A stretch of 64,000 nt of DNA from Novosphingobium sediminicola (GCF_014196525.1 NZ_JACIDX010000023.1:1-64000); one strand, 5' to 3'. Counted from the first letter of the stretch, positions 53,154-62,171 are shown. Notes: generated from the sequence alone by a model not told the origin. Numbers and translations: made by a program.

Positions 53154-53930
53154 TTACCCCACCCCGCCCTGCCCCATTGACGCCGCCGCGCTCAGGCTCT
53201 GCCCCGCCTCGCGCACGGCCAGCACCAGATCATCCTCGGCATGGAGCAGATAGCGTTTGGACGGCATGGTCACGCCAATACAGCCCAGCACCAGCCCTTC
53301 GGCGCCGAACACCGGGGCGGCAATGCCCGCGATCTCGATATCGGGGTCGTAAAAGCGCGAAACGCCCTCTTCGCGCACCTCGCGCAGACCTTTTTCGATC
53401 TCGCTGCGCGGATCGCGCGGACGCCCGGTCAGCGGGCCAAAGCGCGTTTCGCGGATAATCGCCTCCATCTCTCCGCCCGACAGAAAGGCCAGAATCGCCC
53501 GCCCCAGCGAGCCCCAGGGCAGGAGAATCTCACCCCCCCTTTCCACCGCAAAGCGCAGCGGATGGGGCGTCATGACCACATCGGCAATGGTCGCGCGGCG
53601 GTCGGTGGGGTTATAGGTGCACAGCACCGCCGTCTCGTGCCAGCGCTCGACCAGCCCCTCAAGCAAGGGCCGCGCCGAGCGGATGACATCGAAACGCGCC
53701 ACCAGTTGCGAGGCCATTGCATAGAATTCGCGGCCCGGCCGATAGGTCTGATGCGTCCCGCGTTCGACCAGCCCGGCCCGCACCATCACCTGCAAAAGAC
53801 GGTGGACCGTGCTGGCGGGCAGGCGTGCGCGCCCAGCCAGATCGCCAAGACTGAAGCGGTCCGGCCCATGGGCCACCAGTTTGAGCAGATATGCCAGCCT
53901 GTCTGCACCGCCGGATGGAACCTCGCGCAT
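53154..53930 (-). CDS. IclR-family regulator
   Basis: 258 residues. Winged helix at about 10-70 (FSLGDLAGRARLPASTVHRLLQVMVRAGLVER) and an IclR effector domain (about 85-250, FYDPDIEIAGIAAPVFGAEGLVLGCIGV). IclR proteins commonly control aromatic or organic-acid catabolism as activators or repressors. It lies between the receptor operon and the divergent SnoaL-MFS pair. A GTTGATCTATCAAC palindrome 18 bases upstream would affect its own expression. Whether IclR or MarR is the main regulator of the cluster is open. Confidence 0.9.
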   Translation of the reverse strand: MREVPSGGADRLAYLLKLVAHGPDRFSLGDLAGRARLPASTVHRLLQVMVRAGLVERGTHQTYRPGREFYAMASQLVARFDVIRSARPLLEGLVERWHETAVLCTYNPTDRRATIADVVMTPHPLRFAVERGGEILLPWGSLGRAILAFLSGGEMEAIIRETRFGPLTGRPRDPRSEIEKGLREVREEGVSRFYDPDIEIAGIAAPVFGAEGLVLGCIGVTMPSKRYLLHAEDDLVLAVREAGQSLSAAASMGQGGVG

Positions 53931-53948
53931 CGTGCCTCCGAGAATTAT

Positions 53949-53962
53949 GTTGATCTATCAAC
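53949..53962. promoter_or_regulatory. GTTGA-N4-TCAAC palindrome, IclR / SnoaL divergon
   Basis: GTTGATCTATCAAC, between divergent genes, 18 bases from the IclR start and 51 from the SnoaL start. Confidence 0.6.
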
Positions 53963-54013
53963 TTAAGCGGTCAAAGATGGTTCGACAAGAATGCTTTGGG
54001 AGAGCAGATCGCC

Positions 54014-54421
54014 ATGCAGCCACATGCCATCATGGAGAACTACATAGCCGCCTTCAACCGGGGCGATGAGGCCGCCTATGGCCGATTCTACGCGCCCGAT
54101 GTCGAGTTGCGCAATGGAACCGGCATCATTCTGCGCGGCGCGGAAGCGATTGTGGCCTATTATCGCAAGGCGCGGGAGGATTTCCATCGGATGATGACGC
54201 TGCGCGCCGCTCTGGCCGGGGATGGCGCCATTGCCGCCGCGCTGGCCTCGGTCTTCACGGCAAGGCGCGACGGTGTCGAACTCTCCGGCCGTACAATGCG
54301 GGCGGGCGACACCTATTCCATTGAAAGCATGGCCCTCTACCAAATGCAGGATGGCCTGTTCCGCAGGATCGAGGCCGTCACCCTGTCGCGCCGCCATCGC
54401 CCTGTCGGAGAACCGGCATGA
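54014..54421 (+). CDS. SnoaL/NTF2-like protein
   Basis: 135 residues with an NTF2-like cone fold: opening helix ENYIAAFNRGDEAAYGRFYAPDVELRNGTG, RGAEAIVAYY, and closing strands IESMALYQMQDGLFRRIEAV. Members act as small isomerases, cyclases, hydratases or as non-enzymatic binding proteins; the active residues vary too much for a call. ATG 54014 is favoured (GGGAGAG site); an upstream TTG at 53996 is less likely. Its stop overlaps the following MFS gene by four bases (ATGA). Confidence 0.78.
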   Translation: MQPHAIMENYIAAFNRGDEAAYGRFYAPDVELRNGTGIILRGAEAIVAYYRKAREDFHRMMTLRAALAGDGAIAAALASVFTARRDGVELSGRTMRAGDTYSIESMALYQMQDGLFRRIEAVTLSRRHRPVGEPA

Positions 54422-55767
54422 GCGCGCCCGCAGCCCCGCGTCGCCGGGTCCTGCTGGTGCTGTTGCTGCTCACCTGCACGCTCAATTTCGCCGACCGGGC
54501 AGTGTTTTCCGCGCTGGCGCAGACGATCAAGGCAGATCTTCTGCTCACCGATCTGCAATTGGGCCTGTTGCAGGGGCTGGTCTTTGCCGCGCTCTATGCG
54601 CTGGCCGGATTGCCGATCGGTCTGCTGGCCGAGCGTTTCTCGCGCAAGCGGATCATTGCCTCCTGCACCATCATCTGGTCGCTGGCCACGGCGGCCACCG
54701 GCATGGCGGGCAGCTTTGCCGCGCTGGCCGCCAGCCGCCTTGGCGTGGGCATGGGCGAGGCAGGCTTTGTCCCGCCTACCGCCTCGATGGTGGCCGATAT
54801 CGCCCCGCGTGAAAAGCGCGCCTCGACCTTTGCGCTGGTGATGCTGGGCACGCCCATCGGCACGTTGCTGGGGGCCATGCTGGCGGGGCATATTGCCATG
54901 CTCTGGCATTGGCGCACGGCCTTTCTGCTCTTCGCGCTGCCCGGCTTTGTGGTGGCGGGCCTGCTTCTGCTGCTGGCGCCCGAACCCGAACGAGGGCGCT
55001 ATGACGCCGAAGCAAAGGGCGGCAAGGCGCCCCCGGTCGGCGAATTCCTGCGCGAGGTGGCGGGCAATCCCACCCTGCTCTGCGTGATCGCCGGGGGCAG
55101 TCTGGCGGGCTTTGGCATGACCTCGATCTCGCAATTTCTGGCGGTGTTTCTGGCGCGCACCCATCATCTGGGCGTGCGCGAGGCGGCGGCCAATTTCGGC
55201 CTGATTTCAGGCCTTGCCATCACCTTCGGCCTGATCGTGGGCAGTTTCGGCACCGACTGGCTGGCGCGGCGCGATGCGCGCTGGCCCGCATGGGGCGCGG
55301 CCTTCGGGCTGACGCTGGCGCCGCCGATCTACTGGCTGGCCTTTCATGCCGCCTCGCTGGGCGCGGCCTTTGCGCTGCTGCTGGTGGCGGGCGCGTTCCT
55401 CCTGCTGTTTTACGGGCCGACCACAGGCATGATCCAGAACCTCCTGCCCACCCGTATGCGCGCCAGCGGGGTGGCGCTCTACACGCTGCTCTATACGCTG
55501 ATCGGTTCGGGGCTGGGTCCGGTCTTTGTCGGCTTTGCCTCGGACCGGGCTGCGCGCATCGCTTATGCCGGCCCATATGGCGTGGATTGCCCCGCAGGCA
55601 TGCCCGCCCATGGCGCCGGCGAGGCCATGGCCGCCGCCTGTCGGCAGGCTTCGGCGCAGGGGCTGCAAAGCGCGCTGTCGCTGGCGGTGCTGGTGTTCTT
55701 TGCGGCGGCGTTGTGTTTTCTGGCCGCCGCGCCGGGATTGCGCCGGATCGCTCAGACCAAGGCGTAA
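54418..55767 (+). CDS. MFS transporter, spinster-like, partner of SnoaL
   Basis: 449 residues, twelve predicted helices, with NFADRAVFSALAQTIKADL, LGVGMGEAGFVPPTASMVAD and APREKRA, the marks of the spinster-like MFS branch. It has a Cys-containing loop (YGVDCPAGMPAHG) between helices 11 and 12, also seen in related transporters of the group. Coupled to the SnoaL gene by ATGA. It is the second MFS carrier of this cluster, so the cluster may import two compounds or import one and export another. It converges with and overlaps the downstream DUF3237 gene by 16 bases. Confidence 0.86.
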   Translation: MSAPAAPRRRVLLVLLLLTCTLNFADRAVFSALAQTIKADLLLTDLQLGLLQGLVFAALYALAGLPIGLLAERFSRKRIIASCTIIWSLATAATGMAGSFAALAASRLGVGMGEAGFVPPTASMVADIAPREKRASTFALVMLGTPIGTLLGAMLAGHIAMLWHWRTAFLLFALPGFVVAGLLLLLAPEPERGRYDAEAKGGKAPPVGEFLREVAGNPTLLCVIAGGSLAGFGMTSISQFLAVFLARTHHLGVREAAANFGLISGLAITFGLIVGSFGTDWLARRDARWPAWGAAFGLTLAPPIYWLAFHAASLGAAFALLLVAGAFLLLFYGPTTGMIQNLLPTRMRASGVALYTLLYTLIGSGLGPVFVGFASDRAARIAYAGPYGVDCPAGMPAHGAGEAMAAACRQASAQGLQSALSLAVLVFFAAALCFLAAAPGLRRIAQTKA

Positions 55768-56213
55768 TAGCGAAAGAGCGTGCGGTCCGGGTCGGATCGC
55801 CGCTCTCCCCCGCCCACGATCACCGTGCGGTTGAGCCAGTCATGCGACCCGACCGGCACCCGGAAATAGGGCGTCAGCTTGAAATAGGAAGGCTGGTCCT
55901 CGCCCGCGCGGGGGCGGACCAGATAGCCCAGATTCTGGATATAGATCATCGTGCCGTCATCGGCGCGCAGCAGGTAATGGGCGCGCAGTTCGATGGTGCC
56001 GTCCTCACGCGCGGTGGCATAGTCGGCGCCCGAATGGGGCACCACACTGCCCGTCAGGCGCGGTCCGGTGATCGTACCGCCGATGGCAGGCGTATAGCCC
56101 TGATGCCCGCCGCCGGGCAAAGGACCAAACAGCGTGCGATCCGCCCCAAACAGCACCTCGATGTCAAACACATGCTCAAGGCGGCAATCAGCAAAATTGG
56201 GCTGCAATGTCAT
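55752..56213 (-). CDS. DUF3237 protein 2
   Basis: 153 residues, no signal peptide. A small beta-barrel family of unknown function. It shares with the paralog at 57896-58378 the order GPRLTGSVVPHSGADYATAREDGTIELRAHYLL, then DDGTMIYIQNLG, PYFRVPVGSHDWLNRTVIVG. The conserved Gly-x-Asp-Tyr, Asp-Gly and His-Asp-Trp-Leu may mark a binding site. It overlaps the CocE-like gene by four bases and is the third gene of the - strand operon led by the other paralog. Confidence 0.82.
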   Translation of the reverse strand: MTLQPNFADCRLEHVFDIEVLFGADRTLFGPLPGGGHQGYTPAIGGTITGPRLTGSVVPHSGADYATAREDGTIELRAHYLLRADDGTMIYIQNLGYLVRPRAGEDQPSYFKLTPYFRVPVGSHDWLNRTVIVGGGERRSDPDRTLFRYYALV

Positions 56214-57895
56214 GGATGCTCCGATGCGGGAATAAAGGGCAGGATCAGCAGCGACGCCATGGCCCCGCCGCCATAAAAGACATGATGGCCCGCATTGCGC
56301 GTGTCCTGATGCTGGGGGAAAGGCAGCATGGCGCCCGGTTCAGGCCGATAAATATCGTGGCCCGCGATCACCAGCCGCAGACTCTCGCCCGCCTCGAACC
56401 GCACCGAGAAGGGCCATAGTTCGATCTCGACCGGAACGATTTCGCCCGGTTGCAGCCTTTCCTCGCGGCGGTGGCGGTGCACGGGGCGTTCGGGCGTGGA
56501 AAGCGCCTCATCCAACGCGCGATGGCTGGCCCTTTGCCAGCCCAGCGCGATCGGCCCGTTTTCATAAAAGGCATAGAAGGTAAAGCCCACCTCTTGCCCA
56601 GCGGCATCCAGCTTTTGCAGCGCGATGAACAGATCGGCATCATCGCTGCCCTCGGCCTCCACCCAAAGGCGCAGGGCGGCATGGCCCGTGATTTCGGTGT
56701 GCCGGTCAAAAGCGATGGTGAAATGGGCCTCGCCATGGACGGCGTCCTGACGCAGGCTTGAGGGCGGGGGCACGGCATCACACAATGCGCCCAGCGCCGG
56801 ATCAAGGAAGAGTTCGCGATAGGCCGTATGCGCGGGCGGCCATGCCTGCTCGGCCCGTTCCTGCTGCGCGCCATGGTGCTCGCGTATCTCGATCCGCACC
56901 GGGGGCCATGCGGCCAGAACGGTGGGGCGATCAAACAGGAAATGTTCGAAAAAGGCGGCCTGCCGGGCGCGGCTTTCGGGGCAATAGTAATGCGCCCATT
57001 TCTTGCGGCCATGGATGTCCAGCCACTTTTGCGGGCTGCTCATCCGGCGCCATGCCTCGATCGTTCCGCGCAGATGCAGCCCCTGATCCGACCAACTGGC
57101 CACGACATAGGCGGGCTGGGTGATCGCGGCCAGATCATAGGATTTCGACAGCCAGTAATCGTCGATCAGCGGATGGGCGCGGACATTTTCCAGCGTGTCC
57201 TCGGTCCGCCCCAGCGAGAAGCGGATATTGTCCGAGGCGCGCGGCAGGAAGCCGGTTTCGGGAATGCCGCCATGATAGGCAAATTCGCGATACCAGTCGG
57301 AAAAGCCTTCCCATGGATTGATCGCGGCCAGCGCGGGCGGATGCAGGGGCGCGACCAGATACTGTATCGCAGCAAGATAGGACACGCCCGTCATGCCCAC
57401 CCGCCCGTTGCACCATGGCAAACCGGCCAGCCATTCGATCACATCGGCGCAGTCCAGTGCCTCTTGCGCGCCATTATGATGAAAATCGCCGCCCGAAAGC
57501 CATGCCCCGCGCGGATCGACCACCGCCACGCCGACCCCATGCCCGGCCCAGAACAAGGGATCGGGCGCCTCGAAAGCGGTAAGATCGGAAAGCCAATCCG
57601 GGTCCACCCCGGAGCGCGGCCAGAACACACGATTGGTCAACGCATGTTTGCCGTAAGGCCCCCATGCCAACAAGATCGGCACGCCTTGCTGCGCGCCCTC
57701 GGGCCGATAAAGGTCGGCAAAAATCTCCACTCCATCGCGCAGGCGGATGCGATGGTTGCGCTCGATGGTCAGCCCGCGCTCGTTCCATCGGGCAAAACTG
57801 GTGGGCGGCAGGGGGGGCTTGTGTGTCGCGCTGTGCGGATCGACGCCGGGGCGCATCAAAACCGGATAAGACGGCGCCACCCAACCGCCCGCCAT
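56210..57895 (-). CDS. CocE/NonD-type (S15) hydrolase
   Basis: 561 residues, no signal peptide. Alpha/beta-hydrolase with the X-Pro dipeptidyl-peptidase/CocE layout: IRLRDGVEIFADLYRPEG, nucleophile Ser172 (GMTGVSYLA), a helical cap, and a C-terminal jelly-roll (about 365-560, RLWVEAEGSDDADLFIAL, LRLVIAGHDIYRPEP). The charge-relay His is probably the one in DIHGRKKWAHYY. Known relatives cleave cocaine, acyl amino acids or lactam antibiotics. The real substrate here is an unknown ester or amide. It is sandwiched between two DUF3237 genes, starting right after the first one's stop and overlapping the second. Confidence 0.85.
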   Translation of the reverse strand: MAGGWVAPSYPVLMRPGVDPHSATHKPPLPPTSFARWNERGLTIERNHRIRLRDGVEIFADLYRPEGAQQGVPILLAWGPYGKHALTNRVFWPRSGVDPDWLSDLTAFEAPDPLFWAGHGVGVAVVDPRGAWLSGGDFHHNGAQEALDCADVIEWLAGLPWCNGRVGMTGVSYLAAIQYLVAPLHPPALAAINPWEGFSDWYREFAYHGGIPETGFLPRASDNIRFSLGRTEDTLENVRAHPLIDDYWLSKSYDLAAITQPAYVVASWSDQGLHLRGTIEAWRRMSSPQKWLDIHGRKKWAHYYCPESRARQAAFFEHFLFDRPTVLAAWPPVRIEIREHHGAQQERAEQAWPPAHTAYRELFLDPALGALCDAVPPPSSLRQDAVHGEAHFTIAFDRHTEITGHAALRLWVEAEGSDDADLFIALQKLDAAGQEVGFTFYAFYENGPIALGWQRASHRALDEALSTPERPVHRHRREERLQPGEIVPVEIELWPFSVRFEAGESLRLVIAGHDIYRPEPGAMLPFPQHQDTRNAGHHVFYGGGAMASLLILPFIPASEHP

Positions 57896-58378
57896 TCACA
57901 TCACCACGAAGTAATGAATGCGATTGGCATTGGGCACTTTTTCCGCAACGCCCACAAACACATGCTGGCTGAGCCATTCATGCGGCCCGGCGGGCGCATC
58001 GAAACGCGGGGTTACGCGCATATAGTAATCGTCAAAGCCAACGGGCTCGTTGCGGCGCATCTTTTCGGCGATTTCCGGGCTGCGCGCCCAGCGAAAGCCC
58101 CGGTTTTCCAGATAGATGATCGCGCCATCCTCTGCCTCCAGCAAATAGCGCGCATCAAAATCGATCACACCGTTGGGGCGCGAGAGCGGATAATCGCCGC
58201 CCGACATGGGGACCACCCTGCCGTTCAGGCGAGGCCCCTCGATCACGCCCTGCGCGGCAAAGATCGCCGCCCGCGTATCCCCCCGCGCCGGAGGGGTGAT
58301 CCAATAGGGCCGCGACAGGTCGATCGAGATGGTGAAGGCATGTTCGAGCTGGGGCAGAAAGGGGTGGGATTGGGTCAT
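57896..58378 (-). CDS. DUF3237 protein 1
   Basis: 160 residues. The same family as 55752-56213: GPRLNGRVVPMSGGDYPLSRPNGVIDFDARYLL, EDGAIIYLENRGF, RFDAPAGPHEWLSQHVFVG. The function is unknown. The two copies flank the hydrolase and differ clearly in sequence, so they are old duplicates or independently acquired, and may form a heteromer or act on successive compounds. First gene of the operon; a GTTGATTAGTCAAC palindrome lies 22 bases upstream, shared with the divergent MarR gene. The hydrolase ATG follows its TGA directly. Confidence 0.83.
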   Translation of the reverse strand: MTQSHPFLPQLEHAFTISIDLSRPYWITPPARGDTRAAIFAAQGVIEGPRLNGRVVPMSGGDYPLSRPNGVIDFDARYLLEAEDGAIIYLENRGFRWARSPEIAEKMRRNEPVGFDDYYMRVTPRFDAPAGPHEWLSQHVFVGVAEKVPNANRIHYFVVM

Positions 58379-58400
58379 GCCCGTGTCATGCGCCCCATAT

Positions 58401-58414
58401 GTTGATTAGTCAAC
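58401..58414. promoter_or_regulatory. GTTGA-N4-TCAAC palindrome, DUF3237 / MarR divergon
   Basis: GTTGATTAGTCAAC. Its place between marR and the operon it diverges from is the classical position of a MarR operator. Confidence 0.65.
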
Positions 58415-58460
58415 ATGATTCCCGTTGCATTTGTCCGCCCGCTTTGGCAGCGGTAGGTCG

Positions 58461-58937
58461 ATGACTTTGCCACGTACCTGGGATCTGTTTGGCGGCACCC
58501 ATTTGCCGCATCGCCTGCTGCTGCTTGCTCGCATGATGGATCGCGCCACGATGCAGCAATTGCAGGAAAATTTCGCGCTCACTCTGGCCGAATGGCGGGT
58601 GCTGGCCTTCATCTGCTCGGTGGGCCCGGCCAGCGCGGCCGACATAGGCGGGGCCTTCGACTCAGACCGGGCCGAGGTCAGCCGTGCCGTTAAACGCCTG
58701 GTCGAGGCCGGGCTGATCGAGCGCAACAGCAACGAGCACAATCGCAAACGCCAGATCATTTCGGTCCTGCCTGAGGGGCAAGCGCTGTTTGAACGCGCGC
58801 GCAAGATGCGGGGCGACTATTTCGCCGCCATCCTCCAGGACATCACGGAGGCAGAGCGCGACCTCCTTAACGAGGCGCTGAGCAAGATCGCCCTGCGCGT
58901 GACTGAACAGCGCAATTCAAAGCCCAATTCTTGCTGA
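58461..58937 (+). CDS. MarR-family regulator
   Basis: 158 residues. Winged helix-turn-helix at about 40-110 (LTLAEWRVLAFICSVGPASAADIGGAFDSDRAEVSRAVKRLVEAGLIERN), with dimerisation helices at both ends. MarR repressors usually bind palindromes in their own divergent promoter and release on binding a phenolic or other catabolic compound. It is the best candidate to bind the three GTTGA-N4-TCAAC sites of this cluster. ATG 58461 has a GGTAGG site a few bases away; TTG 58425 is upstream in frame but abnormal. Confidence 0.87.
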   Translation: MTLPRTWDLFGGTHLPHRLLLLARMMDRATMQQLQENFALTLAEWRVLAFICSVGPASAADIGGAFDSDRAEVSRAVKRLVEAGLIERNSNEHNRKRQIISVLPEGQALFERARKMRGDYFAAILQDITEAERDLLNEALSKIALRVTEQRNSKPNSC

Positions 58938-59012
58938 ACCGGAATCAGCCCATTAAACGCGACTAACGGCAAGTTGATCGCCGAATGGCGCAAACCACCC
59001 GGCGATCCTCCA

Positions 59013-59620
59013 TTACAGCTTCAGCGAGAGCGTCACGCGGCCCGCATGGTCCACGCCCCGTTCGCCCAACACACCGTGATAGCCCACATCAAGCACAACG
59101 CCCTTCGCGCCCGCCCAGTTCAGCCCCAGATCAAAGGCAGCCGCATTGCGCGACAGATCCGCGCCGCTCACAGCAAAGCTCTGTCCGCCCGCCACAAAGC
59201 CCAGCGTGGTTCGCCCCTGCGATGCCCCATAGCGATGCTGCCATGCCACACGCCCCTGCGCCGAAAGGCCTCCGGCAACCGGCGTGGCAAGACTTGCGCC
59301 CAGTTCGGTCATTTCCGACCAACGGGTGCGGGCCTCGCCCTGCAACGCCGCCGCGCCGCCCTGCTCGGCAAAACCGTCTGTGGACAGGCGATAGACCCGG
59401 CCCGCAACGAAAGGCGTTACCACCCCGCCTCCCAGCGCCACCGGCATCAACCGTTCGCCACCGTCAGGCCATGGCCCCGGTACTGCCGATAATGGCCGTG
59501 CCGCCCGCCGTGCCACGATATTCAGGCCGATTGCCGAATTGCTCATGATCGAGTTGGCCAAGCTGTGCGCGGTGTCGTCGATGTTGACCGTGGCGCCGAT
59601 GCCGTTGGTGGGGCAATTGG
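59013..59620 (-). pseudogene. Autotransporter beta-domain remnant
   Basis: From about 59420 to 59013 the translation has the alternating pattern of the last part of a type V autotransporter barrel (VTPFVAGRVYRLSTDGFAEQGG, GRVAWQHRYGASQGRTTLGFVAGG, AFDLGLNWAGAKGVVLDVGYHG). A short upstream piece (GATVNIDDTAHSLANSIMSN) looks like a passenger fragment. About 200 residues remain where an intact protein would have at least several hundred, no signal peptide is present, and the last residues LSLKL lack the usual aromatic end. It lies directly behind, and partly overlaps, the TPR gene. Probably a deletion remnant. Confidence 0.6.
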
Positions 59621-59634
59621 CCCTGGCGAACGGA

Positions 59635-61320
59635 TCAATGCGGCTGGGCCTGCTCGGCCGCCGCGCCGCCAAGCAAAAGCGCGCCCAGAGTCTGTTCGTG
59701 CGAGGCATAGCCGCCATAGAGGACAGGGAGCATGATGGTTTTAGCCAGATCGCTCCTGCCCTCGCGCACCAGTTCCTCTGCCAGATAGAGGCGCGGTGCG
59801 GGAGCGGCGGGGTTGATCCGTGTCACTTTGACCATGCCGATCAGCGCCTGCTGGGGCGGTGCTTCCCCTGCCTTGGCAAAGCTGCGGAAATAGGCGATCT
59901 GGGGGATTGCCGCCCCATGGTCGGCAGGCGCAGCGCTCAACAGGATCTGCCGCGCGGAGGCCAGATCGCCCGTGCGCTTGTCCGCCGGTTCGTTGATGGC
60001 CTTGTCGGCCAAAGCCATTCCTTTCCAAGCCAGAGCAAGCATATTGTCGGGCGATCGGGCCAGCACCGCCTCGGCCTGTTGAAGGCACAGGTCGTCATGA
60101 CCATCGCGGCATTCCGCCTCGGCCATCAGCATATGGGCTTCGGCGGCATCCCCGGCCTGGGCCAGACTGGTGCGCAAGCCGTGGAGCCAGTTCTCTCGGC
60201 GCGCAGCATTATCATCCTCAATCCGCGCATCCATTTGCAGGCGCGGCCCGATCAACGCCACTTGTGCGGGCGAAAGGTTGGTGACGATGGGGTCCTGCCC
60301 CGGGTCCTTGCCCTTGTCGGACCGGGCATAGAGGATCGAGGATTCCAGATAGACGTTGAATTCATGCTGAAGCTGGCGCAGATCGCCCAGTTCCTCGGCG
60401 GCCTGCGCCATGGGCGTGCCATGGGCGATGGCCGACATATATTTGGAAAAGCTGCGCTGGCGCGCCGGTTTCAGGCCCGAATAGAGGAAGAAATGCGCCG
60501 TCAGCCATGCGTGATAGGGCGTCCACACCATCCGCCGATAGCCCGGTTCCAGATAGCGGCCTGTGACAACATCACCAATCCTGACCGTTCCATAGGCGCG
60601 CAGCACGTGCTTGTAGTATAGCGGCGGCGCGGCATAATCGACCGCGCCATCGCCGCGCATCGTCACGGTTGAAAACAGCGCCCCCACGCCATCGAGATAC
60701 CAGCGCGGATAGGCAGACGGGATATGCGTCAGGATGAAATGCTGAGCGACGCCCGAATAGAGCGCCGCCGCCCATGGCCGCGGAACCGGTTCACGATTTA
60801 TACGGTTGGCATCAAGGCAATCCTGATCGTTCTCCATCGCATTGTCGCAATCGCGCTCGCGCGCTTCGGGCGTGTTGAGCTCAACGATCTGATCGGCCCG
60901 CGCCACGGCCAGAACCGCGCCATCCGCACGCGGATCGTAATAGCGCTGATCGCTCAGGCCCGCTCCATAAGGCCCTTCGGCCGAGCGCGCATTGACCAGC
61001 CCCAAATCCTTGAAAAAGCTCCGCTTGCCAAACAGGGTCACGGTCAGCTTGCCCACTTCGTCATGGGCCTGATCGATGTGATACAGCCGGGTCAACAGAT
61101 GTTGCAGCTTTTCCAGATTGATGGCGGTTCGCCGTAAGTCCGCCTCGCCGCCATCGCTCAGCACGACGAAATGGTCGGTTTCGGCCCGGTTCCATTTGCC
61201 CGGCGGGGTTGTCGCGCCATTGACCAGAATATCGCTCGCCGGATGGTTCGCCACCTGCGCCATGGCTGGCATGCAGAGCGACAGAGAGGCAAGCGTGGCA
61301 AGGATCGGATGGCGCCGCAA
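59635..61320 (-). CDS. Secreted TPR-containing protein, function unknown
   Basis: 561 residues with a probable signal peptide (1-21, PAMAQV). The first part (HFVVLSDGGEADLRRTAINLEKLQHLLTRLY, later YRRMVWTPYHAWLTAHFFLYSG) resembles a group of sphingomonad lipoprotein-like or peptidase-MA-like proteins in which HFVxxSDG is followed by a hydrolase-like domain. The HExxH motif of true peptidases is not visible. Residues about 385-560 are TPR-like helices (AEAHMLMAEAECRDGHDDLCLQQAEAVLARSPDN). It starts with TTG, preceded by GGGGAAA. It has no evident link to its neighbours. Confidence 0.65.
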   Translation of the reverse strand: MRRHPILATLASLSLCMPAMAQVANHPASDILVNGATTPPGKWNRAETDHFVVLSDGGEADLRRTAINLEKLQHLLTRLYHIDQAHDEVGKLTVTLFGKRSFFKDLGLVNARSAEGPYGAGLSDQRYYDPRADGAVLAVARADQIVELNTPEARERDCDNAMENDQDCLDANRINREPVPRPWAAALYSGVAQHFILTHIPSAYPRWYLDGVGALFSTVTMRGDGAVDYAAPPLYYKHVLRAYGTVRIGDVVTGRYLEPGYRRMVWTPYHAWLTAHFFLYSGLKPARQRSFSKYMSAIAHGTPMAQAAEELGDLRQLQHEFNVYLESSILYARSDKGKDPGQDPIVTNLSPAQVALIGPRLQMDARIEDDNAARRENWLHGLRTSLAQAGDAAEAHMLMAEAECRDGHDDLCLQQAEAVLARSPDNMLALAWKGMALADKAINEPADKRTGDLASARQILLSAAPADHGAAIPQIAYFRSFAKAGEAPPQQALIGMVKVTRINPAAPAPRLYLAEELVREGRSDLAKTIMLPVLYGGYASHEQTLGALLLGGAAAEQAQPH

Positions 61321-61463
61321 AATATCGTTTCCCCAGTGGTTTGAAGGGCTATTCCAGCATCAGAAAGCAAATCAGTCTAGGCCCGCAATGTGACCTCCTT
61401 ATTATAGGCCACCGCCACGAATGTTAGTTTGCGCATTGCGCGCCACAGTGGTTAAACGCCCCC

Positions 61464-62171
61464 ATGAAAATGCGTGATCTGGAAACAAGGACCGGCGTTC
61501 ACCGCGAGACGATACGTGTCTATCTGCGCCACGGCCTCATTCCCGAACCCGACCGCCCACACCGCAATGTTGCCGATTACAGCGAGAAACATGTCAGCGC
61601 GATCATCACGATCCGGCAGTTGCAGCAGGAAAGCAGGCTGACCCTGGCCCAGATCGGCGCGCTGATGGACGGCAATGGCGCGCAAGCTACGGTCGGCGCC
61701 AGCGCGCTGGACAAGTTGGAGCAACTGGTCGCGCATCGTTCGGGCGCGGACGGGCCGCCGGTCTCCATCGCCTCGCTGCTCGACCATTATCCCCATGCTG
61801 AGGAGGACGCGCGCACGCTGGCGCGGATCGGTATTCTGGCCATCATCGAGACCGAGCAAGGCGACATGCTCTCGCTTTCCAGCGCGCAGATCGTGCGGAT
61901 CTGGGGCGAGATGCGCAAGGCCGGGTTTGATGGCAATCTTGACTATACGCCCGATATTCTCGGCTTTTATATCGAAGCCGCCGATTTTGTCGGTCGCTGG
62001 GAGGCCACCACTTTCCTGCAACGCATCGCCGGCCGCATCGGTGTCGACGAAGCAGCCGGCATGGTCGAAAAGGCGCTGCCGCTGATGCTCGACTTTTTCG
62101 GACTGCTGCGCCAGCAGGCGTTCTTTCGCCATTTCGATGCGATCCGCAGCTCCCCTCCCGCAAAGGAATGA
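61464..62171 (+). CDS. MerR-family regulator
   Basis: 235 residues. N-terminal winged helix (1-75, MRDLETRTGVHRETIRVYLRHGLIPEP, then IRQLQQESRLTLAQIGALM) and a longer than usual C-terminal helical effector region (about 90-230) without cysteine metal ligands, so it likely senses an organic compound. It converges with the alcohol dehydrogenase gene; the two stop codons lie in one hairpin. It is a plausible regulator of the adjacent dehydrogenase/P450 divergon, but no operator could be assigned. Confidence 0.83.
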   Translation: MKMRDLETRTGVHRETIRVYLRHGLIPEPDRPHRNVADYSEKHVSAIITIRQLQQESRLTLAQIGALMDGNGAQATVGASALDKLEQLVAHRSGADGPPVSIASLLDHYPHAEEDARTLARIGILAIIETEQGDMLSLSSAQIVRIWGEMRKAGFDGNLDYTPDILGFYIEAADFVGRWEATTFLQRIAGRIGVDEAAGMVEKALPLMLDFFGLLRQQAFFRHFDAIRSSPPAKE

